Source: Mesorhizobium sp. M9A.F.Ca.ET.002.03.1.2 (GTDB taxonomy: Bacteria > Pseudomonadota > Alphaproteobacteria > Rhizobiales > Rhizobiaceae). From it: a DNA stretch of 64,000 bases. Made by a program: the position numbers and the translations under genes. The stretch is taken from contig NZ_CP034443.1 of assembly GCF_003952365.1 (NCBI RefSeq), positions 1,791,001 to 1,855,000 on the forward strand, given 5' to 3'. Within the stretch, counting starts at the first letter, position 1, and the number at the start of each line of letters is the position of its first letter. This document shows positions 25,288 to 32,880 of this stretch, one piece after another. The notes under the pieces were generated by a model. The model was not told where the DNA came from and ran no database searches. It worked only from the letters and a program-made list of their open reading frames with translations.

Positions 25288-26898
25288 TTATTCCGCTGCT
25301 TCGCGCATGCGCGGCGCGGCGCCAAGCACAATGGCGTCGACATGAGGTTCGAATTTCTCGAAGTTGACGGCGAACATGCCGACCAGCCTCGCCGCCTGCA
25401 GGTCATAGGCTGATGTGTCGGCCCATGTCGATCTCGGATCGAGAATGGCGCGGTCGACGCCCGCAACCGCCACCGGCACATCGAAACCAAAATTGGCGTC
25501 GGTCCGGAAATCGGCCCCTTTCAGCGAGCCGTCGAGCGCCGCGGCAAGCAGCGCCCGCGTCGCCTTGATCGGCATCCGCTTGCCGGTGCCGTAGGCGCCG
25601 CCGGTCCAGCCGGTGTTGACCAGCCAGCAATCGACGCCGTGATGGGCGATCAGCTCGCGCAGCAGATTGCCGTATTCCGAAGGATGGCGCGGCATGAACG
25701 GTGCGCCGAAACAGGTCGAAAACGTCGCTTCGGGGTCGGTGACGCCCTTTTCGGTCCCTGCCACCTTGGCGGTGTAACCGGAGAGGAAATGATACATCGC
25801 CTGCGCCGGGGACAGCCGCGCGATCGGCGGCATCACGCCGAATGCATCGGCCGTCAGCATGATGATGTTCTTCGGATGGCCCGCGCGGCCCGTCTTGCTG
25901 GCGTTGGGGATGAAGTCGAGGGGGTAGGCGCATCGCGTGTTTTCGGTGAGGCTGCCGTCGTCGAAATCCGGCACACGGGCCGCGTCGAGCACCACATTCT
26001 CCAGCACCGTGCCGAAGCGCCGGGTGGTGGCGAAGATCTCCGGCTCGGCTTCGGCCGAAAGCTTTATCGTCTTGGCATAGCAGCCGCCTTCGAAATTGAA
26101 GATGCCGTGCGGACCCCAGCCGTGCTCGTCGTCGCCGATCAGCGTGCGTGACGGATCGGCCGACAGCGTCGTCTTGCCGGTCCCCGAGAGGCCGAAGAAG
26201 ATGGCTGCGTCTCCGCCAGCGCCTTCATTGGCCGAGCAATGCATCGGCATCACGCCCTTCGCCGGCAACAGGTAGTTGAGCACCGTGAACACCGACTTCT
26301 TCATTTCGCCGGCATAGGACGTGCCACCGATCAGCACGATCATGCGCGAGAGGTCGACGGCGATCACCGTTTCGGTGCGGGTGCCGTGGCGGGCGGGATC
26401 GGCGCGGAACGACGGCAGGTCGATGATCGTCATGTCGGGCACGAAATGCTCGAGCTCGGCGGTCTCCGGACGAATGAGCAGATTGCGGATGAACAAGGAG
26501 TGCCAGGCAAGCTCCGTGACGACCCTGGTCGTCAGCTTCAAGTCCTTGTCGGCACCGCCGACCAGATCCTGCACATAGAGATCCTTGTCCGCCGCATGGG
26601 CGCGAAAATCGGCGAGCAGCGTGTCGAACTGGGCCGGCGAAATCGCCTTGTTGTTGTCCCACCACACATGCGGCCCGGTGGTCTCGTCGCGCACGACGAA
26701 TTTGTCCTTGGGCGAGCGGCCGGTGTGCTGTCCGGTCTCGGCGACGAGCGCGCCATGCGCGGTGAGTCGGGCCTCGCCGCGGCGGATCGCTTCTTCGTAA
26801 AGAGGGGCTGCGCCGAAATTATAGCGCACCGCGCCCGTGGTCTTCAGGCCGATTCGATCGATCGCCCATGCGGGATTGCGTTTGCCGGCTTCCGACAT
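25288..26898 (-). CDS. pckA: Phosphoenolpyruvate carboxykinase (ATP)
   Basis: A 536-residue ATP-type PEP carboxykinase, standard length. It converts oxaloacetate to phosphoenolpyruvate for gluconeogenesis. The P-loop is [13 protein letters not shown], preceded by the kinase-1 context [18 protein letters not shown] and [11 protein letters not shown] are further signatures. The start at 26898 follows a GAAGGA site. It is divergent from chvI, the standard rhizobial arrangement, with palindromes in the shared promoter region. In rhizobia the enzyme is needed for growth on dicarboxylates. Confidence 0.97.
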   Translation of the reverse strand: MSEAGKRNPAWAIDRIGLKTTGAVRYNFGAAPLYEEAIRRGEARLTAHGALVAETGQHTGRSPKDKFVVRDETTGPHVWWDNNKAISPAQFDTLLADFRAHAADKDLYVQDLVGGADKDLKLTTRVVTELAWHSLFIRNLLIRPETAELEHFVPDMTIIDLPSFRADPARHGTRTETVIAVDLSRMIVLIGGTSYAGEMKKSVFTVLNYLLPAKGVMPMHCSANEGAGGDAAIFFGLSGTGKTTLSADPSRTLIGDDEHGWGPHGIFNFEGGCYAKTIKLSAEAEPEIFATTRRFGTVLENVVLDAARVPDFDDGSLTENTRCAYPLDFIPNASKTGRAGHPKNIIMLTADAFGVMPPIARLSPAQAMYHFLSGYTAKVAGTEKGVTDPEATFSTCFGAPFMPRHPSEYGNLLRELIAHHGVDCWLVNTGWTGGAYGTGKRMPIKATRALLAAALDGSLKGADFRTDANFGFDVPVAVAGVDRAILDPRSTWADTSAYDLQAARLVGMFAVNFEKFEPHVDAIVLGAAPRMREAAE

Positions 26899-27242
26899 GA
26901 GGGTTCCTTCTTCGTTTTGCAGCATCCTGGCCGGCGAACTTCCGGAGCCCCCATGAAGGAGACTATATGGGTCAGAACCAGAAAAACCAAATGATATCAA
27001 ATCATTAATCGATTTAAATATTTTGAAAGTTGTTTAAATCGTTTATATATGCAAAAAGTCAGACGGTTGCCCAAAGGATTGGCGGTCTTTATCAGTCCAA
27101 TCCATGTCGAGGTGAGATTGTGGCCATCGGCGTGCCGCTCAAGATAGCGGACGGAGCCTGTGCCACATTTTGTACCTAATTTGTCCTGCAAAAGCCCCTT
27201 CTCGACCAAAGAAGGGACAGCTCAATGAGGGAGCCGCTTGAA
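26899..27242. promoter_or_regulatory. pckA/chvI divergent promoter region with A+T-rich palindromes
   Basis: This 344-base gap has no supported gene. It carries a perfect inverted repeat, CGATTTAAA (27010-27018) and TTTAAATCG (27033-27041). Each arm lies inside a CG-centred near-palindrome: TTAATCGATTTAA (about 27005-27017) and TTTAAATCGTTTATA (about 27033-27047). In Sinorhizobium a LacI-type regulator, PckR, controls pckA through an operator of this general style. Assigning these sites to a PckR homologue is inference. Confidence 0.5.
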
Positions 27243-27944
27243 ATGGCAACTATCGCGCTTGTCGATGACGATCGCAACATTCTGACTTCGGTGTCGATCG
27301 CCCTCGAATCGGAGGGATACCGCGTCGAAACCTACACGGATGGGGCGTCGGCGCTGGAAGGCCTGGCGGCCCGCCCGCCGAATCTTGCCATCCTCGACAT
27401 CAAGATGCCGCGCATGGACGGCATGGAGCTTCTGCGCCGGATGCGCCAGAAATCCGACCTGCCGGTGATCTTCCTGACGTCCAAGGATGACGAGATCGAT
27501 GAGCTTTTCGGCCTCAAGATGGGCGCCGACGACTTCATCCGCAAACCCTTCTCGCAGCGTCTTCTGGTCGAGCGGGTGCGCGCCGTGCTGCGCCGTGCCA
27601 GCGCCCGCGAGGCGTCGGCCAAGACGCCCAACCAGCAGGCCCGTTCGCTCGAGCGCGGCCAGCTTGTCATGGACCAGGAGCGCCATACCTGCACCTGGAA
27701 GGGCGAGCCGGTGACGCTTACCGTCACCGAGTTCCTGATCCTGCATTCGCTGGCCCAGCGCCCCGGCGTGGTAAAAAGCCGTGATGCGCTGATGGATTCG
27801 GCCTATGATGAACAGGTCTATGTCGATGACCGCACCATCGACAGTCACATCAAGCGGCTTCGCAAGAAGTTCAAGGCCGTCGATGATGACTTCGAGATGA
27901 TCGAAACCCTTTACGGAGTCGGATACCGGTTCCGCGAAGCATGA
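27243..27944 (+). CDS. chvI: Two-component response regulator ChvI
   Basis: A 233-residue OmpR-type response regulator. The receiver domain starts [20 protein letters not shown], with the phosphorylated aspartate at residue 52 in [11 protein letters not shown]. The C-terminal winged helix ends [17 protein letters not shown] and LYGVGYRF. The ATG at 27243 is chosen by homology and a GAGGGAG site; an ATG at 27225 is in frame and possible. With ChvG it controls acid, envelope-stress and host-interaction genes in rhizobia and Agrobacterium. chvG follows after a palindromic repeat. Confidence 0.95.
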   Translation: MATIALVDDDRNILTSVSIALESEGYRVETYTDGASALEGLAARPPNLAILDIKMPRMDGMELLRRMRQKSDLPVIFLTSKDDEIDELFGLKMGADDFIRKPFSQRLLVERVRAVLRRASAREASAKTPNQQARSLERGQLVMDQERHTCTWKGEPVTLTVTEFLILHSLAQRPGVVKSRDALMDSAYDEQVYVDDRTIDSHIKRLRKKFKAVDDDFEMIETLYGVGYRFREA

Positions 27945-27949
27945 GTTGA

Positions 27950-28021
27950 TGCATGTCGCCCAAAAGCATGCCCACGGGCTTGACGCGAGGGTGTGCAGCG
28001 GTTTTGGGATAACGACATGCA
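27950..28021. repeat. Rhizobial palindromic intergenic repeat, copy 2 (variant)
   Basis: Arms TGCATGTCG (27950-27958) and CGACATGCA (28013-28021) enclose a region with CAAAAGCATG and GCAGCGGTTTTGGGAT. The interior is more diverged from the other copies but keeps the CGGTTTT core. It fills the gap between chvI and chvG. Confidence 0.65.
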
Positions 28022-28054
28022 CAAAAACAGGGCCTAAGCGGGGGCTGCTATTCG

Positions 28055-29836
28055 ATGGCAGTGGACGTAGAGCGAATGAGACGGACGGGCGCCCGGCGCC
28101 CGTCTCGGATTCTGCCCGCATTCCTGTCGAGGATCACAGTGCCGATGCGCCGCTTCCTCGGCCACCATATCTTTTCCAGCCTGACGCGGCGCATTCTCTT
28201 CCTCAACCTCGCCGGCCTAGCCGTCCTGGTCACCGGCATTCTCTACCTCAACACGTTTCGCGACGGGTTGATCGATGCTCGCGTCGAGAGCCTGATGACC
28301 CAGGGTGAGATCATCGCCGGCGCGATCGCGGCGTCGGCGACGGTCGAGACCGATTCGATCAGGATCGATCCGGAAAAACTGCTTGAAATGCAGGCCGGCG
28401 AAAGCCTGGGCCCCGGCTCCGATCAGCTCGACAATCTGGATTTCCCGATCAATCCGGAGCGCGTCGCGCCGGTGCTCCGGCGGTTGATTTCGCCGACGCG
28501 GACGCGCGCCCGCATCTATGACCGCGACGCCAACCTGCTGCTCGATTCCCGCCATCTCTATTCGCGCGGCCAGATCCTTCGCTACGACCTGCCGCCGGTC
28601 GACGAGGAAGAGCCCGACCTCCTGGAGCGTATCCAGAAATTCGTCTTCGATTTCTTCCGCAACACCGCGCTGCCGGTCTACCATGAACAGCCGGGCGGCA
28701 ATGGCGCTGCATTTCCAGAGGTGGTCAAGGCGCTTACCGGCAGCCCGTCGACCATCGTGCGGATCTCCGAACAGGGCGAGCAGATCGTTTCGGTCGCCGT
28801 GCCGATCCAGCGCTTCCGCGCCGTCCTCGGCGTGCTGATGCTGTCGACCGAAGGCGGCGACATCGACAAGATCGTTGCGGCCGAGCGCAAGGCGATCCTG
28901 CGCGTCTTCGGCATTGCCGCCCTCGTCACCGCCATCCTGTCGATGCTGCTCGCCTCGACTATAGCCAACCCGCTGCGCCGGCTGTCGGCGGCGGCGGTCA
29001 GGGTGCGGCGCGGCGTCAAGAATCGCGAGGAAATCCCGGACTTCTCCGACCGGCAGGACGAGATCGGCAACCTGTCGATTGCCGTGCGCGACATGACCAA
29101 TGCGCTCTACGCCCGCATCGAGGCGATCGAAAGTTTCGCGGCTGACGTCTCGCACGAGTTGAAGAACCCGCTGACCTCGCTGCGCAGCGCGGTGGAGACC
29201 CTGCCGCTGGCCAAGAACGACACGTCGCGCAGCCGGCTGATGGATGTCATCCAGCACGATGTCAGGCGGCTGGACCGTCTCATCACCGACATTTCCGATG
29301 CCTCCCGTCTTGACGCCGAGCTCGCGCGGGAGGACGCGGGAACAGTGGATCTGAAGAAATTCATCACCGATCTGATCGCCGTTTCGCGCACGGCCACGCG
29401 CAACAAGAAGACGGTCGAGATCGAGTTCAAGGTCGCCAAACCGCCGCAGGGCGTCAAAGGCTACTTCGTTGCCGGCCATGATCTGAGGATCGGCCAGGTC
29501 ATCACCAATCTGATCGAGAATGCCCGCTCCTTCGTTCCCGAAGAGCGCGGCCACATCACTATCTCGCTGGCGCGCGCCGGCAAGGTCAACATCATCACCG
29601 TCGACGACAACGGTCCCGGAATAAGGGCCGATAACATCGACCGCATCTTCGAACGCTTCTACACCGATCGGCCGGCCGGCGAGGCGTTCGGCCAGAATTC
29701 AGGCCTTGGCCTGTCGATTAGCCGGCAGATCGTCGAAGCCCATGGCGGCACGCTGACCGCCGAGAACATCCCGGGCACCAAACCCGGCGAGATCAAGGGC
29801 GCGCGCTTCGTCGTCACGCTGCCGGCCGAAGGCTGA
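28055..29836 (+). CDS. chvG: Sensor histidine kinase ChvG (ExoS)
   Basis: A 593-residue membrane sensor kinase. The first hydrophobic segment is near residues 45-68 (RILFLNLAGLAVLVTGILYL). A periplasmic region of about 200 residues follows, then a second membrane segment (AALVTAILSMLLASTIA) and a HAMP domain. The H-box is SFAADVSHELKNPLTSLRS with His367, and the ATPase domain shows NLIENARSF, DDNGPGI and GLGLSISRQIV. It phosphorylates ChvI. hprK follows 3 bases later, linking this pathway to the regulatory PTS. Confidence 0.95.
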   Translation: MAVDVERMRRTGARRPSRILPAFLSRITVPMRRFLGHHIFSSLTRRILFLNLAGLAVLVTGILYLNTFRDGLIDARVESLMTQGEIIAGAIAASATVETDSIRIDPEKLLEMQAGESLGPGSDQLDNLDFPINPERVAPVLRRLISPTRTRARIYDRDANLLLDSRHLYSRGQILRYDLPPVDEEEPDLLERIQKFVFDFFRNTALPVYHEQPGGNGAAFPEVVKALTGSPSTIVRISEQGEQIVSVAVPIQRFRAVLGVLMLSTEGGDIDKIVAAERKAILRVFGIAALVTAILSMLLASTIANPLRRLSAAAVRVRRGVKNREEIPDFSDRQDEIGNLSIAVRDMTNALYARIEAIESFAADVSHELKNPLTSLRSAVETLPLAKNDTSRSRLMDVIQHDVRRLDRLITDISDASRLDAELAREDAGTVDLKKFITDLIAVSRTATRNKKTVEIEFKVAKPPQGVKGYFVAGHDLRIGQVITNLIENARSFVPEERGHITISLARAGKVNIITVDDNGPGIRADNIDRIFERFYTDRPAGEAFGQNSGLGLSISRQIVEAHGGTLTAENIPGTKPGEIKGARFVVTLPAEG

Positions 29837-29839
29837 TCT

Positions 29840-30286
29840 GTGCGCGGTGAAAACATTCATGGCACGGCGCTGCTGATCGGCGAGCGCGGCGTCCTCATCA
29901 CCGGACCGTCCGGCGCCGGCAAGACGACGCTGGCGCTGACACTCCTGGATCATTGCCGCGCGCGCGGGCTGTTTTCGCGGCTTATCGGCGACGACAGGCT
30001 GCTCGCCGTGGCCCACGCCGGGCGGCTGGTCTGTCGCGTGCCGGCGACAATCGCCGGTCTCGCCGAAGTGCCTGGGTTCATGCCGCGCCCGCTGCCGTTC
30101 GAGCCGGGTGGAGTGATCGACCTGCATGTCCGGCTGGTGCCGAAGGCAGACATGGCCCGTTTCCAGGAGGAAATCAGCGAGCCGGTGGCAGGCTGTCCGG
30201 TGCCGCGTATCGACCTTGCCGAGCGCAACGCCGCCACGGCCTTGCCGGCGGTGATGGCGCGGCTGTCGATTGCACCTTTTTTATGA
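29840..30286 (+). CDS. hprK: HPr kinase/phosphorylase, short alphaproteobacterial form
   Basis: A 148-residue protein holding only the C-terminal catalytic domain of HprK (Gram-positive enzymes have about 310 residues). It starts with GTG three bases after chvG. The P-loop is GPSGAGKT (residues 22-29). DDRLLAVAHAGRLV and EVPGFMPRPLPFEPGGVIDL follow. It phosphorylates a serine of HPr, encoded downstream. This short form next to chvG is typical of rhizobia. Confidence 0.92.
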   Translation: MRGENIHGTALLIGERGVLITGPSGAGKTTLALTLLDHCRARGLFSRLIGDDRLLAVAHAGRLVCRVPATIAGLAEVPGFMPRPLPFEPGGVIDLHVRLVPKADMARFQEEISEPVAGCPVPRIDLAERNAATALPAVMARLSIAPFL

Positions 30287-30450
30287 TCCGGTTCCGGTTT
30301 TTTGCTGCAATGCGTCAAAATGGCCTGGGCCTGCGCAATTTTGGGCTTGTCAACGCGTCTCTCGTCGACAAGATAGCGCTCCCGCCGCCTGGAATGGCCG
30401 GCGAGCATGAAATGCGCCTGTGAAGCGGCGATGACGGGAGCCACCAAAGA

Positions 30451-30852
30451 ATGATCGGACTCGTGCTTGTAACGCACGGTCAACTGGCCGCCGAGTTTCG
30501 CCATGCCGTGGAACATGTCGTGGGGCCACAAGACAGTTTCGAGACCGTCGCGATCGGCGCCGACGACGATATGGAGCAGCGCCGCAGCGACATCGTCGAC
30601 GCCGTTGCCCGCGTCGACACCGGGGCGGGCGTCATCGTTTTGACCGACATGTTCGGCGGCACGCCCTCCAATCTCGCCATTTCGGTGATGGAATCCGGTC
30701 GTACCGAGGTCATTGCCGGCATGAACCTGCCGATGCTGATCAAGCTGTCCAGCGTCCGCAAGGGCGACAACATGACGGCAGCGCTGGACGAGGCGCAGGC
30801 GGCCGGCCGCAAATACATCAACGTCGCCAGCCAGCTTCTGAGCAGCAAATGA
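30451..30852 (+). CDS. PTS system EIIA-Man-type component
   Basis: A 133-residue EIIA of the mannose/fructose type. The phosphorylated histidine is His9 in MIGLVLVTHGQLAAEF; VLTDMFGGTPSNLAI and GMNLPMLIKL are further signatures. No membrane EIIB/EIIC partner lies nearby, so it most likely belongs to a regulatory phosphorelay. Its stop overlaps the HPr start by four bases (ATGA). The 164 bases between hprK and this gene hold no other supported gene. Confidence 0.92.
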   Translation: MIGLVLVTHGQLAAEFRHAVEHVVGPQDSFETVAIGADDDMEQRRSDIVDAVARVDTGAGVIVLTDMFGGTPSNLAISVMESGRTEVIAGMNLPMLIKLSSVRKGDNMTAALDEAQAAGRKYINVASQLLSSK

Positions 30853-31145
30853 ACGCGGTGTCGGCCAAGAAGGATCACATCGTTCGGGAGTTTCCAATCG
30901 TCAACCAGCGTGGCCTGCATGCCCGCGCCTCGGCGAAGTTCGTTCAGGTTGCCAGCGGTTTCGACGCCTCCGTCCATGTCGAGAAGGACGGCGTCAAGGT
31001 CGGCGGCACCTCGATCATGGGGCTCATGATGCTGGCGGCGAGCCCCGGCTTTTCGATTCGCGTCACCGCCAGCGGACCGGAGGCCGAGCAGGTCATCGAT
31101 GCGCTGGAGCAGCTCGTTGCGTCCCGCTTCGGCGAGGAGTCCTGA
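30849..31145 (+). CDS. Phosphocarrier protein HPr
   Basis: A 98-residue HPr, slightly longer than the usual 85-90. The PEP-dependent site is His24 in NQRGLHARASAKF, and the regulatory serine is Ser55 in VGGTSIMGLMML, the target of HprK. It joins EIIA-Man and HprK in the alphaproteobacterial regulatory PTS, which senses carbon and nitrogen state rather than importing sugar. It overlaps the EIIA gene by four bases. Confidence 0.93.
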   Translation: MNAVSAKKDHIVREFPIVNQRGLHARASAKFVQVASGFDASVHVEKDGVKVGGTSIMGLMMLAASPGFSIRVTASGPEAEQVIDALEQLVASRFGEES

Positions 31146-31168
31146 CGACTTCCGAAGACATGCACGGA

Positions 31169-31184
31169 TAAAGATTTCTTTATA
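31169..31184. promoter_or_regulatory. Palindrome upstream of ahcY, candidate operator
   Basis: ATAAAGATTTCTTTAT has perfect 7-base arms (ATAAAGA and TCTTTAT) around TT. It lies 108 bases before the ahcY start. Methionine-cycle genes of alphaproteobacteria are often controlled by ArsR-type regulators responding to S-adenosylmethionine or S-adenosylhomocysteine at A+T-rich palindromes of this kind. That assignment is inference from position and sequence style. Confidence 0.45.
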
Positions 31185-31291
31185 TCCCATTGTCGTTCGA
31201 CCGGCGATCTGCTAGTCAGGCGGCACTCGCGCCCATCGACACGCCTTCCGGCGCGGGCGCACCCGAAACAATTTCGCATCGGAGCACTGCC

Positions 31292-32692
31292 ATGACGGGT
31301 AGCAAGGACTATGTGGTCGCCGACATTTCGCTTGCCGACTGGGGCCGCAAGGAGATCGAGATCGCCGAAACCGAGATGCCGGGCCTGATGGCCTGCCGCG
31401 AGGAATTCGGCAAGGCGCAGCCGCTCAAGGGCGCGCGCATCACCGGTTCGCTGCACATGACCATCCAGACCGCGGTGCTGATCGAAACGCTGAAGGCGCT
31501 CGGCGCCGATATCCGCTGGGCCTCCTGCAACATCTTCTCGACCCAGGACCATGCGGCCGCGGCAATCGCCGAGGCTGGCATTCCGGTCTTCGCCGTCAAG
31601 GGCGAGACGCTTGAGGACTACTGGGTCTACACCGACAGGATATTCCAGTGGGCCGACGGCGGCACGTCCAACATGATCCTCGATGATGGCGGCGACGCCA
31701 CCATGTACATCCTGATCGGCGCGCGTGCCGAAGCCGGCGAGGACGTGCTCTCCAATCCGGGCAGTGAGGAGGAGGAAATCCTGTTTGCCCAGATCAAGAA
31801 GCGCCTGAAGGCCTCGCCCGGCTTCTTCACCAGGCAGAAGGAAGCGATCCGCGGCGTCACTGAAGAGACGACAACCGGCGTCAACCGGCTCTACCAGTTG
31901 CAGAAGAAGGGCCTGCTGCCCTTCCCGGCCATCAACGTCAACGATAGCGTGACAAAGTCGAAATTCGACAACAAGTATGGCTGCAAGGAATCGCTGGTCG
32001 ACGGCATTCGCCGCGGCACCGACACGATGATGGCCGGCAAGGTCGCGGTCGTCTGCGGCTATGGCGACGTCGGCAAGGGCTCTTCGGCGTCGCTCAAGGG
32101 CGCCGGCGCCCGCGTCAAGGTCACCGAGGTCGATCCGATCTGCGCATTGCAGGCGGCGATGGACGGCTTCGAGGTGGTCACGCTCGAAGATGCCGCCCCG
32201 ACGGCCGACATCGTCATCACCACAACCGGCAACAAGGACGTCGTCACCATCGACCACATGCGGTCGTTCAAGGACATGGCGATCGTCGGCAATATCGGCC
32301 ACTTCGACAACGAGATTCAGGTGGCGTCGCTGCGCAATCTGAAGTGGACCAACATCAAGCCGCAGGTCGACATGATCACCTTCCCGGACGGCAAGCGGAT
32401 GATCCTTTTGTCGGAAGGCCGCCTGCTCAATCTCGGCAATGCCACCGGCCATCCGAGCTTCGTCATGTCGGCGTCCTTCACCAACCAGGTGCTGGCCCAG
32501 ATCGAGCTGTACACCAAGCCCGGCCAGTACGAGAACCAGGTCTATGTCCTGCCCAAGCATCTCGATGAAAAGGTCGCGCGCCTGCATCTCGACAAGCTCG
32601 GCGCCCGCCTCACCGAACTGTCGGGTGAACAGGCCGCCTATATCGGCGTGACTCAGCAGGGACCGTTCAAGCCGGAACACTACCGCTATTAA
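31292..32692 (+). CDS. ahcY: Adenosylhomocysteinase
   Basis: A 466-residue S-adenosylhomocysteine hydrolase, full length including the bacterial insertion. It splits S-adenosylhomocysteine into adenosine and homocysteine, clearing the methyl-transfer product. Signatures are [30 protein letters not shown], the NAD-binding [15 protein letters not shown], and the C-terminal PFKPEHYRY. The ATG at 31292 has GGAG upstream; an earlier in-frame ATG gives an atypical extension. A hairpin terminator follows. Confidence 0.97.
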   Translation: MTGSKDYVVADISLADWGRKEIEIAETEMPGLMACREEFGKAQPLKGARITGSLHMTIQTAVLIETLKALGADIRWASCNIFSTQDHAAAAIAEAGIPVFAVKGETLEDYWVYTDRIFQWADGGTSNMILDDGGDATMYILIGARAEAGEDVLSNPGSEEEEILFAQIKKRLKASPGFFTRQKEAIRGVTEETTTGVNRLYQLQKKGLLPFPAINVNDSVTKSKFDNKYGCKESLVDGIRRGTDTMMAGKVAVVCGYGDVGKGSSASLKGAGARVKVTEVDPICALQAAMDGFEVVTLEDAAPTADIVITTTGNKDVVTIDHMRSFKDMAIVGNIGHFDNEIQVASLRNLKWTNIKPQVDMITFPDGKRMILLSEGRLLNLGNATGHPSFVMSASFTNQVLAQIELYTKPGQYENQVYVLPKHLDEKVARLHLDKLGARLTELSGEQAAYIGVTQQGPFKPEHYRY

Positions 32693-32722
32693 TCACAGCG
32701 CAAATTACCACTAGATATTGAG

Positions 32723-32757
32723 GCCGGGCGATTGACTTTTCGCCCGGCTTACTTTTT
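32723..32757 (+). terminator. Rho-independent terminator of ahcY
   Basis: GCCGGGCG (32723-32730) pairs with CGCCCGGC (32741-32748) around a 10-base loop and is followed by TTACTTTTTG. It lies 30 bases after the ahcY stop. Confidence 0.8.
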
Positions 32758-32880
32758 GCGCTGATTGATTCTTCACGCCGATTCGCGCAAGCGCTATGGT
32801 GCTGATTCGCGGGTCCGGGGACGAGGGCCGACGCCCGCATCAGGGCGGTCTTGCATTCAGGCGGCGAAGAGGACCAGGAC

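Noticed and set aside
31146..31291. SAM or SAH riboswitch upstream of ahcY
   Set aside because: The short leader shows a DNA palindrome but no arrangement of stems or conserved pseudoknot pieces that I can match to a known riboswitch class.
30944..32680. 578-codon minus-strand frame opposite ahcY and HPr
   Set aside because: No domain or ribosome site; it mirrors the codon pattern of ahcY.
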